The notes beneath the pieces are model-generated. The model did not search any database. It saw only the letters and a list, made by a program, of their open reading frames with translations, and was not told where the DNA came from. The position numbers and the translations under genes are program-made. 64,000 nt of DNA from Mannheimia cairinae (GTDB lineage: Bacteria > Pseudomonadota > Gammaproteobacteria > Enterobacterales > Pasteurellaceae): NCBI RefSeq assembly GCF_028649535.1, contig NZ_JAQSJE010000007.1, positions 156,644-220,643 of the forward strand, in the 5' to 3' direction. Every line of letters starts with the position of its first letter. Position 1 is the stretch's first letter. Positions 21,951-31,081 of this stretch are shown here, piece after piece.

Positions 21951-21979
21951 CCCCTAGAGCGAAAGTTCTAGGGGTTTTT
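21951..21979. terminator. Terminator after rpoC, usable on both strands
   Basis: CCCCTAGA (21951-21958) pairs with TCTAGGGG (21967-21974) around an 8-nt loop, then TTTTT. The AAA upstream of the stem gives a T-rich tail on the other strand too, where torD ends. Confidence 0.9.
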
Positions 21980-22004
21980 AGTTATAATTCATTTAAGTAG
22001 ATAG

Positions 22005-22595
22005 TTAAGTACATTTATTTTGTAACACGCTGATAAGAAGCCTTACTAAAATCGGATAGAAGTGTGTGCGGATATTCGTCTTTTCTGTTTTCTTTGCAAA
22101 TTGAGGAAGCCACGTGAGCAGCTGCTGCTGCTGAATAAAGGCTTTTGCTTCCGTTGCATTGTTTTGTTCAATTAACTTAATCAAAACTTCTAAATAAACA
22201 ACCAGATGATCACTAGGCTCATTGGTTTGGCGATTGATTTGCAGTTGGAAACGTTCAAGGTAATGATCCATTTTTGCCAGATTTTGTTTGAGACTTTGCT
22301 CATCTAAATAGGCGGAGGCATAAGGTAAAGCACTGACCTTCCCCTCAAGCAGAAAACATTGAGTGAAATCGGCTGCCAATTCTAAGCGAGGGTGTTGGAA
22401 TAAAGCGATTTTTTGGAGTTCTTGTTGTAGAGCTGAACTTTGCTTTTCAAAGCCGATTTCCACTAAAAATGCAAAAAATTGAGAAAATTCGACCGCTTGC
22501 AAGGTTTGTAACTGCTCGTCCGAGAGTTCCCGAGCGAGCAGATTACGTAACCAGTTTAGAATAAGCAGTTTTTCATCTTTTTCTAACACAATCAT
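22005..22595 (-). CDS. torD: TorD-family chaperone for the molybdoenzyme
   Basis: Cytoplasmic chaperone that holds the Tat signal of TorA/TorZ-type reductases until the molybdenum cofactor is inserted. 196 residues, all-helical, with the TorD pattern of an acidic N-terminal half and a C-terminal [14 protein letters not shown]. Its ATG overlaps the stop codon of torZ (ATGA), so it is translationally coupled to its client. Assignment rests on context plus weak motif likeness; sequence identity in this family is low. Confidence 0.8.
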   Translation of the reverse strand: MIVLEKDEKLLILNWLRNLLARELSDEQLQTLQAVEFSQFFAFLVEIGFEKQSSALQQELQKIALFQHPRLELAADFTQCFLLEGKVSALPYASAYLDEQSLKQNLAKMDHYLERFQLQINRQTNEPSDHLVVYLEVLIKLIEQNNATEAKAFIQQQQLLTWLPQFAKKTEKTNIRTHFYPILVRLLISVLQNKCT

Positions 22596-25069
22596 TGGCG
22601 AGCTACCTCAACAGGACCGCTAAAGCCGTTTGGTGCTGGGGCATCGCCTTGCCATTTTTCAACATTGACTAAACAGGTACTGACACAAGTCGCTTGTGAA
22701 AGTTTTGACGCCCCAATATCAAGGGTTAGCGTATTCGGGCAACCGTAGGTATCTAATGCCCCAATGCTTTCATCAACAGGCGAGTACCACGCCCCTTCTT
22801 GTAAGCGAACTACACCGCTTGGGAAATCATCGGATAATACCGCCCCGACTAGCACTTGCCCCCGATCATTAAAGACTCGGACTAAATCACCGTCTTTTAT
22901 ACCCAGTTTTTCCGCATCTTGCGGGTTCATATAAAACGGCTCTCTGCCTTGCACACTATAGGTTTCACGCAAGTTTTTAGCCTCACAAAGTTGAGAATGC
23001 AAGCGTTTGTCAGGGTGAACCGACTGCATCCAGAACGGGAATTGCTCCGATTTTGGACCGCCGTGGGAGCGTTCGTCTTTTTCAAACCACATTGGATGAC
23101 CCTTGCAGTTATCATAACCATAGTTCGCAATTTTGGTGCTGTAAATTTCGATAAAACCAGACGGTGTGCCTAAAGCGTGTAATTCCGGATCTTCACGGAA
23201 ATCTGCGTGGCGAACCCAAGGTTTACCTTCTGGGAATAGCACATAGCCGGTTTTCCAGAACTCATCAAATTGTCTCGGCATTTCAAATCTGCCACGGTTA
23301 GCACGGCGACATTCAGTGTATAATCGATTCAGCCAGCCCATTTCATCTAAGTTTAGGCTATATTCTTCCGCTTTTCCTTCGCCATAACGGCTGCATAAAT
23401 CTTTGAAAATCTCAAAATCGGAACGAGATTCATACATTGGCTCAACCAACTTGTGCATCGCTAGTACGCCACGGTTACTGTAAGAACCGTAGGTATCAAT
23501 ATCATTGCGTTCAAATGGAGTGCAGGCAGGCAGTACAATATCGGCAAAACGACAGGTTGCCGTCCAGCTATAATTTAGCGTTACTACAGTTTCTAACTGC
23601 TGGAATGCCTTTTTCATTTTATTCAGATCAGACTGTCTGCCCCATTGGTTACAACCTGTGAAGATCGCCATTTTATAAGGGGCATAGACAATTTTTCTGC
23701 CGTTGTAATCAATGCTTTCCCCTGGTTGTAAAAGTGAATCAGTAACACGAGCAACAGGAATCACATCGCTATAACCTTTATAATCTTTATTGGTATATTT
23801 CGGAGTTTGTTCTTCGCCTAAATTTGACGGGAATGATCCCGGTGTTGCCGCCCCAGAGGTTGGCACACCGATAGAACTATAATGATGAGCATAGCTAATG
23901 CCGCCGCCCGGTAAACCAATCTGCCCGAGCATTGCCGCCAGAACCGCTCCCATCCAGTAAGGCTGTTCGCCGTGTTGCTGACGTTGAATTGCCCAACCAA
24001 AAATTAACTGAGTACGTTTGCCTGCTAGCATACGAGCAAATTCACGAATTTTTTCCGCCGAAATACCGCAAATTGGTGCCGCCCATTCCGGTGTTTTTTC
24101 GATTTTGTCTTCGGTTTCCCCGAGCAAATATGGCACAAATTTTTCAAAGCCAAGGGTGTAAACATCAAGAAAGTCTTTATCGTATAAATTCTCTTTATAT
24201 AGGGTGTGAGCAATCGCCAACATAAACGGCATATCCGCTTGCGGATTGACATAAAGCTGTTCGCACCCTAAGAAATTCTGGGTTTTGCTTTTAACAGGAT
24301 CAACGGAAATCACATTGATTTTTTTCTCTGCAACCTTCTGTTTTAATTGCTCTAAATAAGCGTAAGCCTCGTGCGTTTCGCAGTTCCAACCGACTTGCAG
24401 ATTTTTAACCGGATCGCTTGCCCAGAAAATTAAATTCTCCGTTTCTTTTAAGATAATTTCCCACGAAGTCCCTTGCGAATACACTTCGGTATTGCCCAAC
24501 ACATAAGGCATAATGGTTTGCCCTGCACCTGTTGAATAATCTCCAACCGTGCCAACACTTGCTCCGTGCATTGCAATTGCCCGAATCATATGATTACCGC
24601 AACTATGGAATTGCCCTGATGAACGCCAGCCAACGTTACCCGTATGCAATGCCCACGGGCCGTAATCTTTCTGCATACGCTCCAGTTCTTCATAGAATAT
24701 ATCTAATGCTTCTTTCCAACTAACTCGCACAAAACGATTATCGCCACGGCGTGAACGGTCGCTATTTTGACGATTCTTTAGCCAATCGACCCGCACCATT
24801 GGGTAACGCACCCGAGCTTCGCCATAGAGAATACCTTTAATGCCGTTGATCATCTCGGTTGGGTGTTTATCAAATTCAAAAGGCTTGATTTCAGTTACAC
24901 GTCCATTTTCCACCTTGGCTCGTACCGCTCCCCATTGGCAACCTGTTACCTTCCATTCCGGTGTCGGGAGCTGAGCATTCGCTTCACGAGGAATTAAGAA
25001 ACTTGGCATTGCAAAACTGCTTGCCATAATAGACATATTTTTTAAAAATTGACGGCGAGATTGTTGCAT
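22592..25069 (-). CDS. torZ: Periplasmic S-/N-oxide reductase, TorZ/MtsZ type
   Basis: Molybdenum (bis-MGD) reductase of the DMSO/TMAO reductase family, exported folded. 825 residues. Tat signal SRRQFLKN followed by a hydrophobic stretch and a likely cut after ANA. The Mo-binding serine is in GDYSTGAGQ (about residue 175), and [16 protein letters not shown] and the C-terminal cofactor-binding [16 protein letters not shown] segment are typical. The Haemophilus influenzae homologue has been described as a methionine/biotin sulfoxide and TMAO reductase, so the natural substrate here is not certain. Order cytochrome-torZ-torD with 11-bp and overlapping spacing marks one operon. Confidence 0.88.
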   Translation of the reverse strand: MQQSRRQFLKNMSIMASSFAMPSFLIPREANAQLPTPEWKVTGCQWGAVRAKVENGRVTEIKPFEFDKHPTEMINGIKGILYGEARVRYPMVRVDWLKNRQNSDRSRRGDNRFVRVSWKEALDIFYEELERMQKDYGPWALHTGNVGWRSSGQFHSCGNHMIRAIAMHGASVGTVGDYSTGAGQTIMPYVLGNTEVYSQGTSWEIILKETENLIFWASDPVKNLQVGWNCETHEAYAYLEQLKQKVAEKKINVISVDPVKSKTQNFLGCEQLYVNPQADMPFMLAIAHTLYKENLYDKDFLDVYTLGFEKFVPYLLGETEDKIEKTPEWAAPICGISAEKIREFARMLAGKRTQLIFGWAIQRQQHGEQPYWMGAVLAAMLGQIGLPGGGISYAHHYSSIGVPTSGAATPGSFPSNLGEEQTPKYTNKDYKGYSDVIPVARVTDSLLQPGESIDYNGRKIVYAPYKMAIFTGCNQWGRQSDLNKMKKAFQQLETVVTLNYSWTATCRFADIVLPACTPFERNDIDTYGSYSNRGVLAMHKLVEPMYESRSDFEIFKDLCSRYGEGKAEEYSLNLDEMGWLNRLYTECRRANRGRFEMPRQFDEFWKTGYVLFPEGKPWVRHADFREDPELHALGTPSGFIEIYSTKIANYGYDNCKGHPMWFEKDERSHGGPKSEQFPFWMQSVHPDKRLHSQLCEAKNLRETYSVQGREPFYMNPQDAEKLGIKDGDLVRVFNDRGQVLVGAVLSDDFPSGVVRLQEGAWYSPVDESIGALDTYGCPNTLTLDIGASKLSQATCVSTCLVNVEKWQGDAPAPNGFSGPVEVARQ

Positions 25070-25080
25070 AATTCTTTCCT

Positions 25081-25701
25081 CTATTTGGTAGTGTCTGCGT
25101 CAGAGGCATTCATTTGAAGATAGCGAAGCACCTGCTTTTGAGTTTCTTTGTCCATATCGGTAAAGCCCACCATTCCATTAAACACGGCAACCCATTCATT
25201 GGCATCGTGCATTTTTGGATCACGTTGTTTATGGCAAACACTGCATTCACTCTTAAAAGTATCAGAAGCATTTGCCCAAAACTCAGTTAAATCATTGCTA
25301 AAATCAGATTTTTGGATCCAAACATTCATTTTGACTTTTTGCCACATTAAGCCGGTATTCGGATCTTCTTTTTGTTCAAGAATTTCTAAAGGTGGATTAT
25401 TTTGCATAAATTCTCTGCTCAGAACGGCATCGGTAATATTTTTAGCAAAGCTATGATACCAAACTCGCCCGAACCCTTTAGTTTTTCGCCATAAATTCAG
25501 CTCAATTTGATCCGCTTTTACGGTGGTTTGCACTAATTTAATTTCTGCCCCAGCTTCTAATTGCCCGATTTCTTGGCTTAAATTTTCATCGGCAAACAAA
25601 GGAATAATCTCCTCTGTATAGCGAGTCTGTGCTAAGCTCATATTTGGAAATAAAAATCCAACAGATAACAGAAGTAATATTGCTTGTGCTAACTTTTTCA
25701 T
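25081..25701 (-). CDS. Exported mono-haem c-type cytochrome, like the TorC/TorY C-terminal domain
   Basis: 206 residues with a signal peptide (residues 1-25, cut after SLA-Q or close) and a single haem-binding CSVCH at 153-157 followed by a class-I-like helix with [21 protein letters not shown]. It matches the C-terminal mono-haem domain of TorC/TorY. The N-terminal tetra-haem NapC-like quinol dehydrogenase of those proteins is absent; no further CxxCH is present. It probably passes electrons to the torZ product in the periplasm, with another protein feeding it from the quinol pool. Confidence 0.75.
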   Translation of the reverse strand: MKKLAQAILLLLSVGFLFPNMSLAQTRYTEEIIPLFADENLSQEIGQLEAGAEIKLVQTTVKADQIELNLWRKTKGFGRVWYHSFAKNITDAVLSREFMQNNPPLEILEQKEDPNTGLMWQKVKMNVWIQKSDFSNDLTEFWANASDTFKSECSVCHKQRDPKMHDANEWVAVFNGMVGFTDMDKETQKQVLRYLQMNASDADTTK

Positions 25702-25771
25702 TCTTAAAAATCCCCCACAGAAAAATAAACAAGTATAGATTATATCTTACACAAATTTGTTAAAAAGTGCG

Positions 25772-25785
25772 TTGATTTATATCAC
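25772..25785 (-). promoter_or_regulatory. FNR-like site upstream of the cytochrome-torZ-torD operon
   Basis: TTGATTTATATCAC differs from the FNR consensus TTGAT-N4-ATCAA by one base. It is centred about 77 bp upstream of the cytochrome start on the minus strand, fitting induction without oxygen. A CRP-like reading is also possible. Confidence 0.6.
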
Positions 25786-25906
25786 AAAATAAGATTTATT
25801 CTTATTTATATATTTTTTGCAAAAAAATCCCAAAAAATGACCGCTTACAAGCTATAATAGTCAGCATTTTTTGAATATTTTTGTAATAAATTAAAGAGAA
25901 CGCAAA

Positions 25907-26815
25907 ATGACAGCGAAATTCGATGTAAAAACTTTCCAAGGAATGATCCTTGCACTTCAAGATTACTGGGCACAACAAGGTTGTGCGATTGTTCAACCTT
26001 TTGATGTGGAAGTTGGTGCAGGCACATCGCACCCAATGACCGCATTACGTGCATTAGGCCCAGAGCCGATGGCGTTTGCTTATGTGCAACCTTCACGTCG
26101 CCCAACCGACGGTCGCTATGGCGAAAACCCAAACCGTTTACAGCACTATTATCAATTCCAAGTGGTGATCAAACCTTCGCCGGATAATATTCAAGAACTC
26201 TATTTAGGTTCACTGAAAATGCTAGGCTTTGATCCGACTCAACACGATATCCGTTTTGTGGAAGACAACTGGGAAAACCCGACACTCGGTGCCTGGGGCT
26301 TAGGTTGGGAAGTGTGGCTAAACGGTATGGAAGTAACTCAATTTACCTATTTCCAACAAGTTGGCGGTTTGGAATGTAAACCAGTTACCGGTGAAGTAAC
26401 CTACGGCTTAGAGCGTTTGGCGATGTATATTCAAGGTGTGGACAGCGTGTACGACTTAGTATGGTCTGACGGCCCGCTCGGCAAAACGACCTACGGCGAC
26501 GTATTCCACCAAAACGAAGTGGAACAATCTACCTATAATTTTGAATATGCTGATGTAGATTTCTTATTCAAAGCCTTCGAACAACACGAAAAAGAAGCTC
26601 AAGAATTATTAAACCTTGAAAAACCATTGCCATTACCAGCATACGAACGCATTTTAAAAGCAGCTCACAGCTTTAATATGCTAGATGCTCGCAAAGCGAT
26701 TTCAGTAACGGAACGCCAACGCTATATTTTACGTATCCGTACCCTAACCAAAGGTGTTGCCGATGCCTATTATGCAAGCCGTGAAGCGTTAGGGTTCCCG
26801 GGGTGTAAGAAATAA
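25907..26815 (+). CDS. glyQ: Glycyl-tRNA synthetase alpha subunit
   Basis: Catalytic subunit of the bacterial alpha2beta2 glycine-tRNA ligase. 302 residues, as in E. coli. Start [21 protein letters not shown] and motifs [62 protein letters not shown] are characteristic. TATAAT at 25853-25858 may be its -10 box, but I see no good -35. glyS, its partner, begins 711 bp downstream rather than directly behind. Confidence 0.96.
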   Translation: MTAKFDVKTFQGMILALQDYWAQQGCAIVQPFDVEVGAGTSHPMTALRALGPEPMAFAYVQPSRRPTDGRYGENPNRLQHYYQFQVVIKPSPDNIQELYLGSLKMLGFDPTQHDIRFVEDNWENPTLGAWGLGWEVWLNGMEVTQFTYFQQVGGLECKPVTGEVTYGLERLAMYIQGVDSVYDLVWSDGPLGKTTYGDVFHQNEVEQSTYNFEYADVDFLFKAFEQHEKEAQELLNLEKPLPLPAYERILKAAHSFNMLDARKAISVTERQRYILRIRTLTKGVADAYYASREALGFPGCKK

Positions 26816-26847
26816 CAAGCGGTTAGATTTTCTGGGAATTTTGCAAA

Positions 26848-27237
26848 ATGCAACCTTATGTGAAATCTCTTAAAGATAACTCACAGAAATTACGAAAAAA
26901 TCAAACAGAGGCAGAAAAACGACTTTGGTATAGAATTGCTAATGATCAGCTAGGCTTCAGATTTAACCGACAAAAACCGTTGCTAACTTATATTGTTGAT
27001 TTCTACTGTGCAAAAGCAAAATTGGTTATCGAACTAGATGGCGGGCAACACTATGAGCCAGACTATCAAGCTAATGATAAAACTCGAGATGCTGAACTGG
27101 CATCGTTGGGATTAACGGTTTTACGGTTTGATAACTACCGAGTGATGACAGATATTGATAGCGTGATAGAAGAAATTTGGTTGTATCTTCAATCGACGGA
27201 CAAATCTCCCCCTCCCCTCTTTACTAAAGAGGGGTGA
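26848..27237 (+). CDS. DUF559 endonuclease-like protein
   Basis: 129 residues with the DUF559 core of Vsr/PD-(D/E)xK type nucleases: KNQTEAEKRLWYRI, FRFNRQKPL, IVDFYCAKAKLVIELDGGQH (metal-binding Asp and Glu-x-Asp), and VLRFDNYRV. The function of this family is not established; it is related to very-short-patch repair enzymes. The gene sits between glyQ and glyS, with 32 bp to glyQ that contain an uptake signal. The last ten residues (SPPPLFTKEG) are encoded by the dispersed palindrome, so the original end of the protein seems to have been replaced. Confidence 0.7.
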   Translation: MQPYVKSLKDNSQKLRKNQTEAEKRLWYRIANDQLGFRFNRQKPLLTYIVDFYCAKAKLVIELDGGQHYEPDYQANDKTRDAELASLGLTVLRFDNYRVMTDIDSVIEEIWLYLQSTDKSPPPLFTKEG

Positions 27238-27450
27238 TCATTCAGTGAGTAATTCTTGTTCATCTGACTATTTGCGATTTTGAAGACGAAAGATGAACAA
27301 AAATTTTATGATGATCAAGTCTCCCTCTTTACTAAAGAGGAGTGATCGTTCAGTGAGTAATTCTTATTCATCTGACTATTTGCGATTTTGAAGAAGAAAG
27401 ATGAACGATAAATTTATGATGTTCTGGTTCCCCTCTTTAGCAAAGAGGGG
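27214..27450. repeat. 108-bp tandem repeat carrying the palindromic element
   Basis: Palindromes of the CCCCTCTTTA family lie at 27214-27234, 27322-27342 and 27430-27450, exactly 108 bp apart. The sequence between them is also repeated (GTGATCRTTCAGTGAGTAATTC and TGACTATTTGCGATTTTGAAG occur in both units), with about ten differences. The last palindrome continues as TTAGGGGAGATTT, the inverted flank of the copies at 27205 and 36994. No gene is seen in 27238-27526. Confidence 0.85.
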
Positions 27451-27526
27451 TTAGGGGAGATTTGGCAGAAGTAAAACATGAAATGAGAGATTTTAAAGAC
27501 ATAATTATTTTAATGAGAAATTAGAA

Positions 27527-29593
27527 ATGACAACACAAAACTTCCTTGCCGAGATCGGCACAGAAGAGCTGCCGCCGAAGGCACTCAAGAAATTAGCGAC
27601 TGCGTTTGCAGAAAATGTAGAAAATGAATTAAACCAAGCAGGTTTATCATTTGAGAAAGTAGAATGGTTTGCTAGCCCTCGTCGTTTGGCGGTGAAAGTG
27701 CTAGATTTAGCCACGGCACAGCCAAGTAAAGAAGTGGAAAAACGTGGGCCAGCGGTGTCGGCAGCGTTTGATGCGGAAGGTAAGCCGACCAAAGCGGCCG
27801 AGGGCTGGGCTCGTGGTTGCGGAATCAGCGTCGATCAAGCAGAGCGTTTGGCAACGGATAAAGGCGAATGGTTGGTGCACCGTGCAGTGATTGAAGGTCA
27901 GCCGACAAAAAATCTGCTGGTGCCAATGGTGGCAAAAGCGTTAGCAGGTCTGCCAATTCCGAAAACGATGCGTTGGGGCGATAAAACCGAGCAGTTTGTT
28001 CGTCCGGTGCATACTGTTACCCTGCTATTAGGCGGCGAGTTAATCGAAGGCGAGATTTTAGGCATTGCCAGCGGTCGTACTATCCGTGGGCACCGTTTCT
28101 TAGGCGAACCGGAATTCCAAATCGAACACGCTGATCAATATCCGCAACTGTTAAAAGAAAAAGGTTCGGTAATTGCTGACTTCAACGAGCGTCGTGCGAC
28201 CATTCTTGCAAAATCGCAAGAAAAAGCGACCGCTCTCGGTGGTGTGGCGGATATCGAAGATGACTTGTTAGACGAAGTAACTGCATTGGTGGAATATCCA
28301 AATGTGCTGACCGCTAAATTTGAAGAGCGTTTCTTGGCGGTGCCGGCGGAGGCTTTGGTGTATACGATGAAAGGCGACCAAAAATACTTCCCGATCTACG
28401 ATAAAGACGGCAAATTGTTACCGCACTTTATTTTCGTGTCTAATATCAACCCAGAAGACCCGACAGCGATTATTGAAGGTAACGAAAAAGTAGTTCGTCC
28501 ACGTTTGTCTGATGCGGAATTCTTCTTTAATACCGATAAAAAACAGCGTTTAGAAGATCTATTACCACGCCTTGAAACGGTATTATTCCAGCAACAATTA
28601 GGCACATTATTGGATAAAACCAAGCGTATTCAATCCCTTGCAGGCGAAATTGCCGACCAAATCGGGGCGGATAAAGCGAAGGCGGAGCGTGCTGGTTTAT
28701 TATCGAAATGCGACCTGATGACCAATATGGTATTCGAATTTACCGACACCCAAGGCGTAATGGGTATGCACTATGCCCGCCACGATGGCGAAGACGAAGA
28801 AGTGGCAGTCGCATTGAATGAGCAGTATATGCCACGTTTTGCTGGCGATAATTTGCCGAACAGCTTAGTGGCCAGTAGCGTGGCACTTGCAGATAAATTC
28901 GATACGCTCACTGGTATTTTCGGTATTGGTCAAGCACCGAAAGGCAGCGCCGATCCATTTGCTTTACGTCGTGCGGCATTAGGGGCATTGCGTATTATCG
29001 TGGAGAAAAATCTGTCATTAGATTTAGCTGACTTAGTGAAAAAATCCGCGGCATTGTTTGGCGATAAATTAACTAACGCAAATGTGGTTGATGATGTAGT
29101 GGACTTTATGCTCGGTCGTTTCCGTGCGTGGTATCAAGATGAAGGAATTGCGGTCGATGTGATTCAAGCGGTATTGGCACGTCGTCCAACTCGCCCAGCA
29201 GATTTTGACGCTCGTGTGCGTGCGGTATCGCACTTCCGTAGTCTTGAAAGTGCTGAAGCACTAGCCGCTGCGAATAAACGTGTAAGTAATATTTTAGCGA
29301 AAGCAGATATTGCAATCGGTGAAGTTAATTTGACCGCTTGTGTTGAGCCTGCGGAAAAAGCATTGGCGGAGGCGGTAATTGCCTTACAAACTAAAGTGAA
29401 ACCATTTATTGAGAAAGGCGAATACACAGTGGTGTTGGATGAGCTTGCAAGCCTGCGTCAGCCTGTGGATAACTTCTTCGATAATGTGATGGTAAACGCA
29501 GAAGATGAAAAACTTCGTCAAAACCGTTTAGCGATTTTAAATACGCTACAAGGCTTGTTCCTACAAGTGGCGGATATTTCGTTATTACAATAA
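27527..29593 (+). CDS. glyS: Glycyl-tRNA synthetase beta subunit
   Basis: tRNA-binding subunit of the alpha2beta2 glycyl-tRNA synthetase. 688 residues, standard. Start [18 protein letters not shown], motifs [66 protein letters not shown] and a C-terminal anticodon-binding-like region ending in [13 protein letters not shown] content is somewhat higher than in the neighbouring repeat. The prophage is inserted 55 bp behind it without damage. Confidence 0.96.
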   Translation: MTTQNFLAEIGTEELPPKALKKLATAFAENVENELNQAGLSFEKVEWFASPRRLAVKVLDLATAQPSKEVEKRGPAVSAAFDAEGKPTKAAEGWARGCGISVDQAERLATDKGEWLVHRAVIEGQPTKNLLVPMVAKALAGLPIPKTMRWGDKTEQFVRPVHTVTLLLGGELIEGEILGIASGRTIRGHRFLGEPEFQIEHADQYPQLLKEKGSVIADFNERRATILAKSQEKATALGGVADIEDDLLDEVTALVEYPNVLTAKFEERFLAVPAEALVYTMKGDQKYFPIYDKDGKLLPHFIFVSNINPEDPTAIIEGNEKVVRPRLSDAEFFFNTDKKQRLEDLLPRLETVLFQQQLGTLLDKTKRIQSLAGEIADQIGADKAKAERAGLLSKCDLMTNMVFEFTDTQGVMGMHYARHDGEDEEVAVALNEQYMPRFAGDNLPNSLVASSVALADKFDTLTGIFGIGQAPKGSADPFALRRAALGALRIIVEKNLSLDLADLVKKSAALFGDKLTNANVVDDVVDFMLGRFRAWYQDEGIAVDVIQAVLARRPTRPADFDARVRAVSHFRSLESAEALAAANKRVSNILAKADIAIGEVNLTACVEPAEKALAEAVIALQTKVKPFIEKGEYTVVLDELASLRQPVDNFFDNVMVNAEDEKLRQNRLAILNTLQGLFLQVADISLLQ

Positions 29594-29611
29594 TTTGTAA
29601 AATTTGCTTAG

Positions 29612-29641
29612 AAATAGACCGCTTGCAAGCGGTCTATTTTT
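29612..29641. terminator. Terminator after glyS made of two fused uptake signals
   Basis: A perfect palindrome AAATAGACCGCTTG / CAAGCGGTCTATTT (29612-29639) followed by T. The two arms are inverted uptake-signal cores back to back. Confidence 0.85.
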
Positions 29642-29648
29642 TATCAAG

Positions 29649-29848
29649 TGTACACAACCATTAAAACTAAGAAATAAAAGAATAATAGGAATTTGGCGGA
29701 ATTTTGCGGACGTAAGTGGGCGGAAGTATTGAAAAACGGGGCTTTTTAATGAAAGCCCCTTTGTTTTATTTGAAGAAAAGTAAAACTAAGAAAAAAATAA
29801 TGAATTGTGGGGAAATTGCAAAATCAACCATAAAAACTAAGAAATTTA
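29649..29848 (+). repeat. Left prophage end with three transposase-site-like repeats
   Basis: Sites of the form CCATWAAAACTAAGAAATWWA at 29658-29678, 29780-29797 (weaker, GTAAAACTAAGAAAAAAA) and 29828-29848, all in the same direction. These correspond to the L1-L3 transposase sites of Mu. Between the first two lie three GCGGA repeats (29696-29724) of unknown role. Confidence 0.7.
29732..29759 (-). terminator. Terminator for the repressor transcript
   Basis: GGGGCTTT (29738-29745) pairs with AAAGCCCC (29752-29759); on the minus strand it is followed by G and TTTTT (29736-29732). Confidence 0.75.
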
Positions 29849-29884
29849 AACTATTTTTTAAGTAGTGTTTAAATGGCGTTTAAA
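29845..29884. repeat. Phased TTTAAA array, left end
   Basis: TTTAAA at 29845, 29868 and 29879 (the last two 11 bp apart), overlapping the end of the repressor gene. Same motif as at ten other prophage junctions. Confidence 0.6.
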
Positions 29885-30593
29885 CTAAAGAATGCCCGTT
29901 GTGTACCACTTGCCCGATGATTTGTAGGTTTTGGGCTTCGTCTGTTGTGATTTTAATTGGCTCGTACTCTTCTTTGTTATCTGAAATCAGTTCTACTCCA
30001 TCCCACAATACTTTCACACGCTTCACCCATACGCTGTCGCCATTCTGCACAAGGTAGATATTATTACCTCTTACTTCTTTATGTTTAAAAGAAACTAACA
30101 TCTGGTCGCCATCTGCGATGGTTGGGTGCATTGAACGCCCGCCAGCCCAGAATACTCCGCAATATTCCGCCTGAACGCCTAATTTTTGCAGTAATTCGCT
30201 GGAGTAAGGCTCTTGCCCGTCCGGTTGGGTTACGCCCTCGTTAAAGCTACCAAAACCTGCTGAAACATTGATAGAGAAAAAACTATCAATCATTGAAATC
30301 ATTTCGTTTTCAGCCTTTTCCATTCTCTCAAATGCTTTTTCTGCAATGCTTTGTGTGGCTTTCGATTGATTTCCTTTTCCTGTTGCAAGCCATTCTAAAT
30401 TCACATTTAAAACTTCAGAAATTTTAATTAAGTTGGTTCTTGATGGATCAGCCTCTCCTTTTATCCATCTTGTTACTGTTGGTGGCGAAACCTCAAGTTT
30501 TTGAGCAAATGCCGATACATTTCCCCCATATTGAGAAATCAAACTTTGCATTCTTTTTGAGAATTCCTGATCGTAAATGTTTGGTTTAGCCAT
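29880..30593 (-). CDS. Phage repressor, HTH plus S24 peptidase (C-like)
   Basis: Maintains lysogeny by repressing the lytic operon and is probably inactivated by RecA-stimulated self-cleavage. 237 residues. N-terminal Cro/C1-type helix-turn-helix (NVSAFAQKLEVSPPTVTRWIKGEADPS split about residues 24-50); C-terminal LexA/S24 fold with cleavage site VSAGFGS (Ala-Gly near residue 114), nucleophile Ser in GGRSMHPTIADGD and Lys in WVKRVKV. Mu itself has a different repressor type without a peptidase domain, so this prophage is likely SOS-inducible. It is divergent from ner. Confidence 0.88.
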   Translation of the reverse strand: MAKPNIYDQEFSKRMQSLISQYGGNVSAFAQKLEVSPPTVTRWIKGEADPSRTNLIKISEVLNVNLEWLATGKGNQSKATQSIAEKAFERMEKAENEMISMIDSFFSINVSAGFGSFNEGVTQPDGQEPYSSELLQKLGVQAEYCGVFWAGGRSMHPTIADGDQMLVSFKHKEVRGNNIYLVQNGDSVWVKRVKVLWDGVELISDNKEEYEPIKITTDEAQNLQIIGQVVHNGHSLV

Positions 30594-30745
30594 CTTTTAC
30601 GTTTCCTCTATAAAACTTTTACCTGTAAAACATAAACGTAACTGTTTGATTTAATTAAAAATAAAAACATTTACGCAATTATTTTAATATTTTTTAACAT
30701 TTACGTTTGACTTTAAATAACTTTTACGTTTTAATACACACATCA
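30591..30745. promoter_or_regulatory. Operator region between repressor and ner
   Basis: The 176-bp gap holds at least five copies of a motif close to AACWTTTACGTTT: near 30593 (CTTTTACGTTT), 30626 (ACTTTTACCT), inverted at 30641 (ATAAACGTAAC), 30669 (ACATTTACGC), 30698 (ACATTTACGTTT) and 30720 (ACTTTTACGTTTT). These are the likely binding sites of the repressor and/or Ner. Confidence 0.7.
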
Positions 30746-30769
30746 AATAGATAAAAAGGAGTGTATCAA

Positions 30770-31048
30770 ATGAGTGTATTTAGCGACGTTAAAAAAACCG
30801 CACAGAGTGATTGGCATCGAGCCGATATTCTTGCGGAACTTCGTAAAAAAGGTTGGTCACTTCGTTCTTTGGCAAAAGCAGGCAATGTTAGTCATAACAC
30901 GCTGAAATCGGCTTTAGATAAGCCTTACCCAAAGATGGAACGTTTAATCGCTAATGCGATTGGCGTTGCTCCAGAAATTATCTGGGCAAGGCGAAATGCA
31001 GAACGAATTGAACGTAATCGACGACCAACTTTAACGAATAAGTTTTAA
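30770..31048 (+). CDS. Ner-like DNA-binding regulator
   Basis: First gene of the lytic operon; in Mu, Ner turns down both early promoters. 92 residues with a Nlp/Ner-type helix-turn-helix: DWHRADILAELRKKGWSLRSLAKAGN, then VSHNTLKSALDKPYPKMERLIANAIG, and the family ending PEIIWARR. ATG 30770 is used because AAAGGA lies 9 bases upstream; a GTG at 30761 would be too near. Transposase A follows after 33 bp. Confidence 0.88.
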   Translation: MSVFSDVKKTAQSDWHRADILAELRKKGWSLRSLAKAGNVSHNTLKSALDKPYPKMERLIANAIGVAPEIIWARRNAERIERNRRPTLTNKF

Positions 31049-31081
31049 TTCTACCCATAAAAGTTACAAAAAGGAACATTT

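Noticed and set aside
27214-27450. CRISPR-like array
   Set aside because: The period is 108 bp, the intervening sequence is itself repeated, and there are no cas genes; it is a plain tandem duplication.
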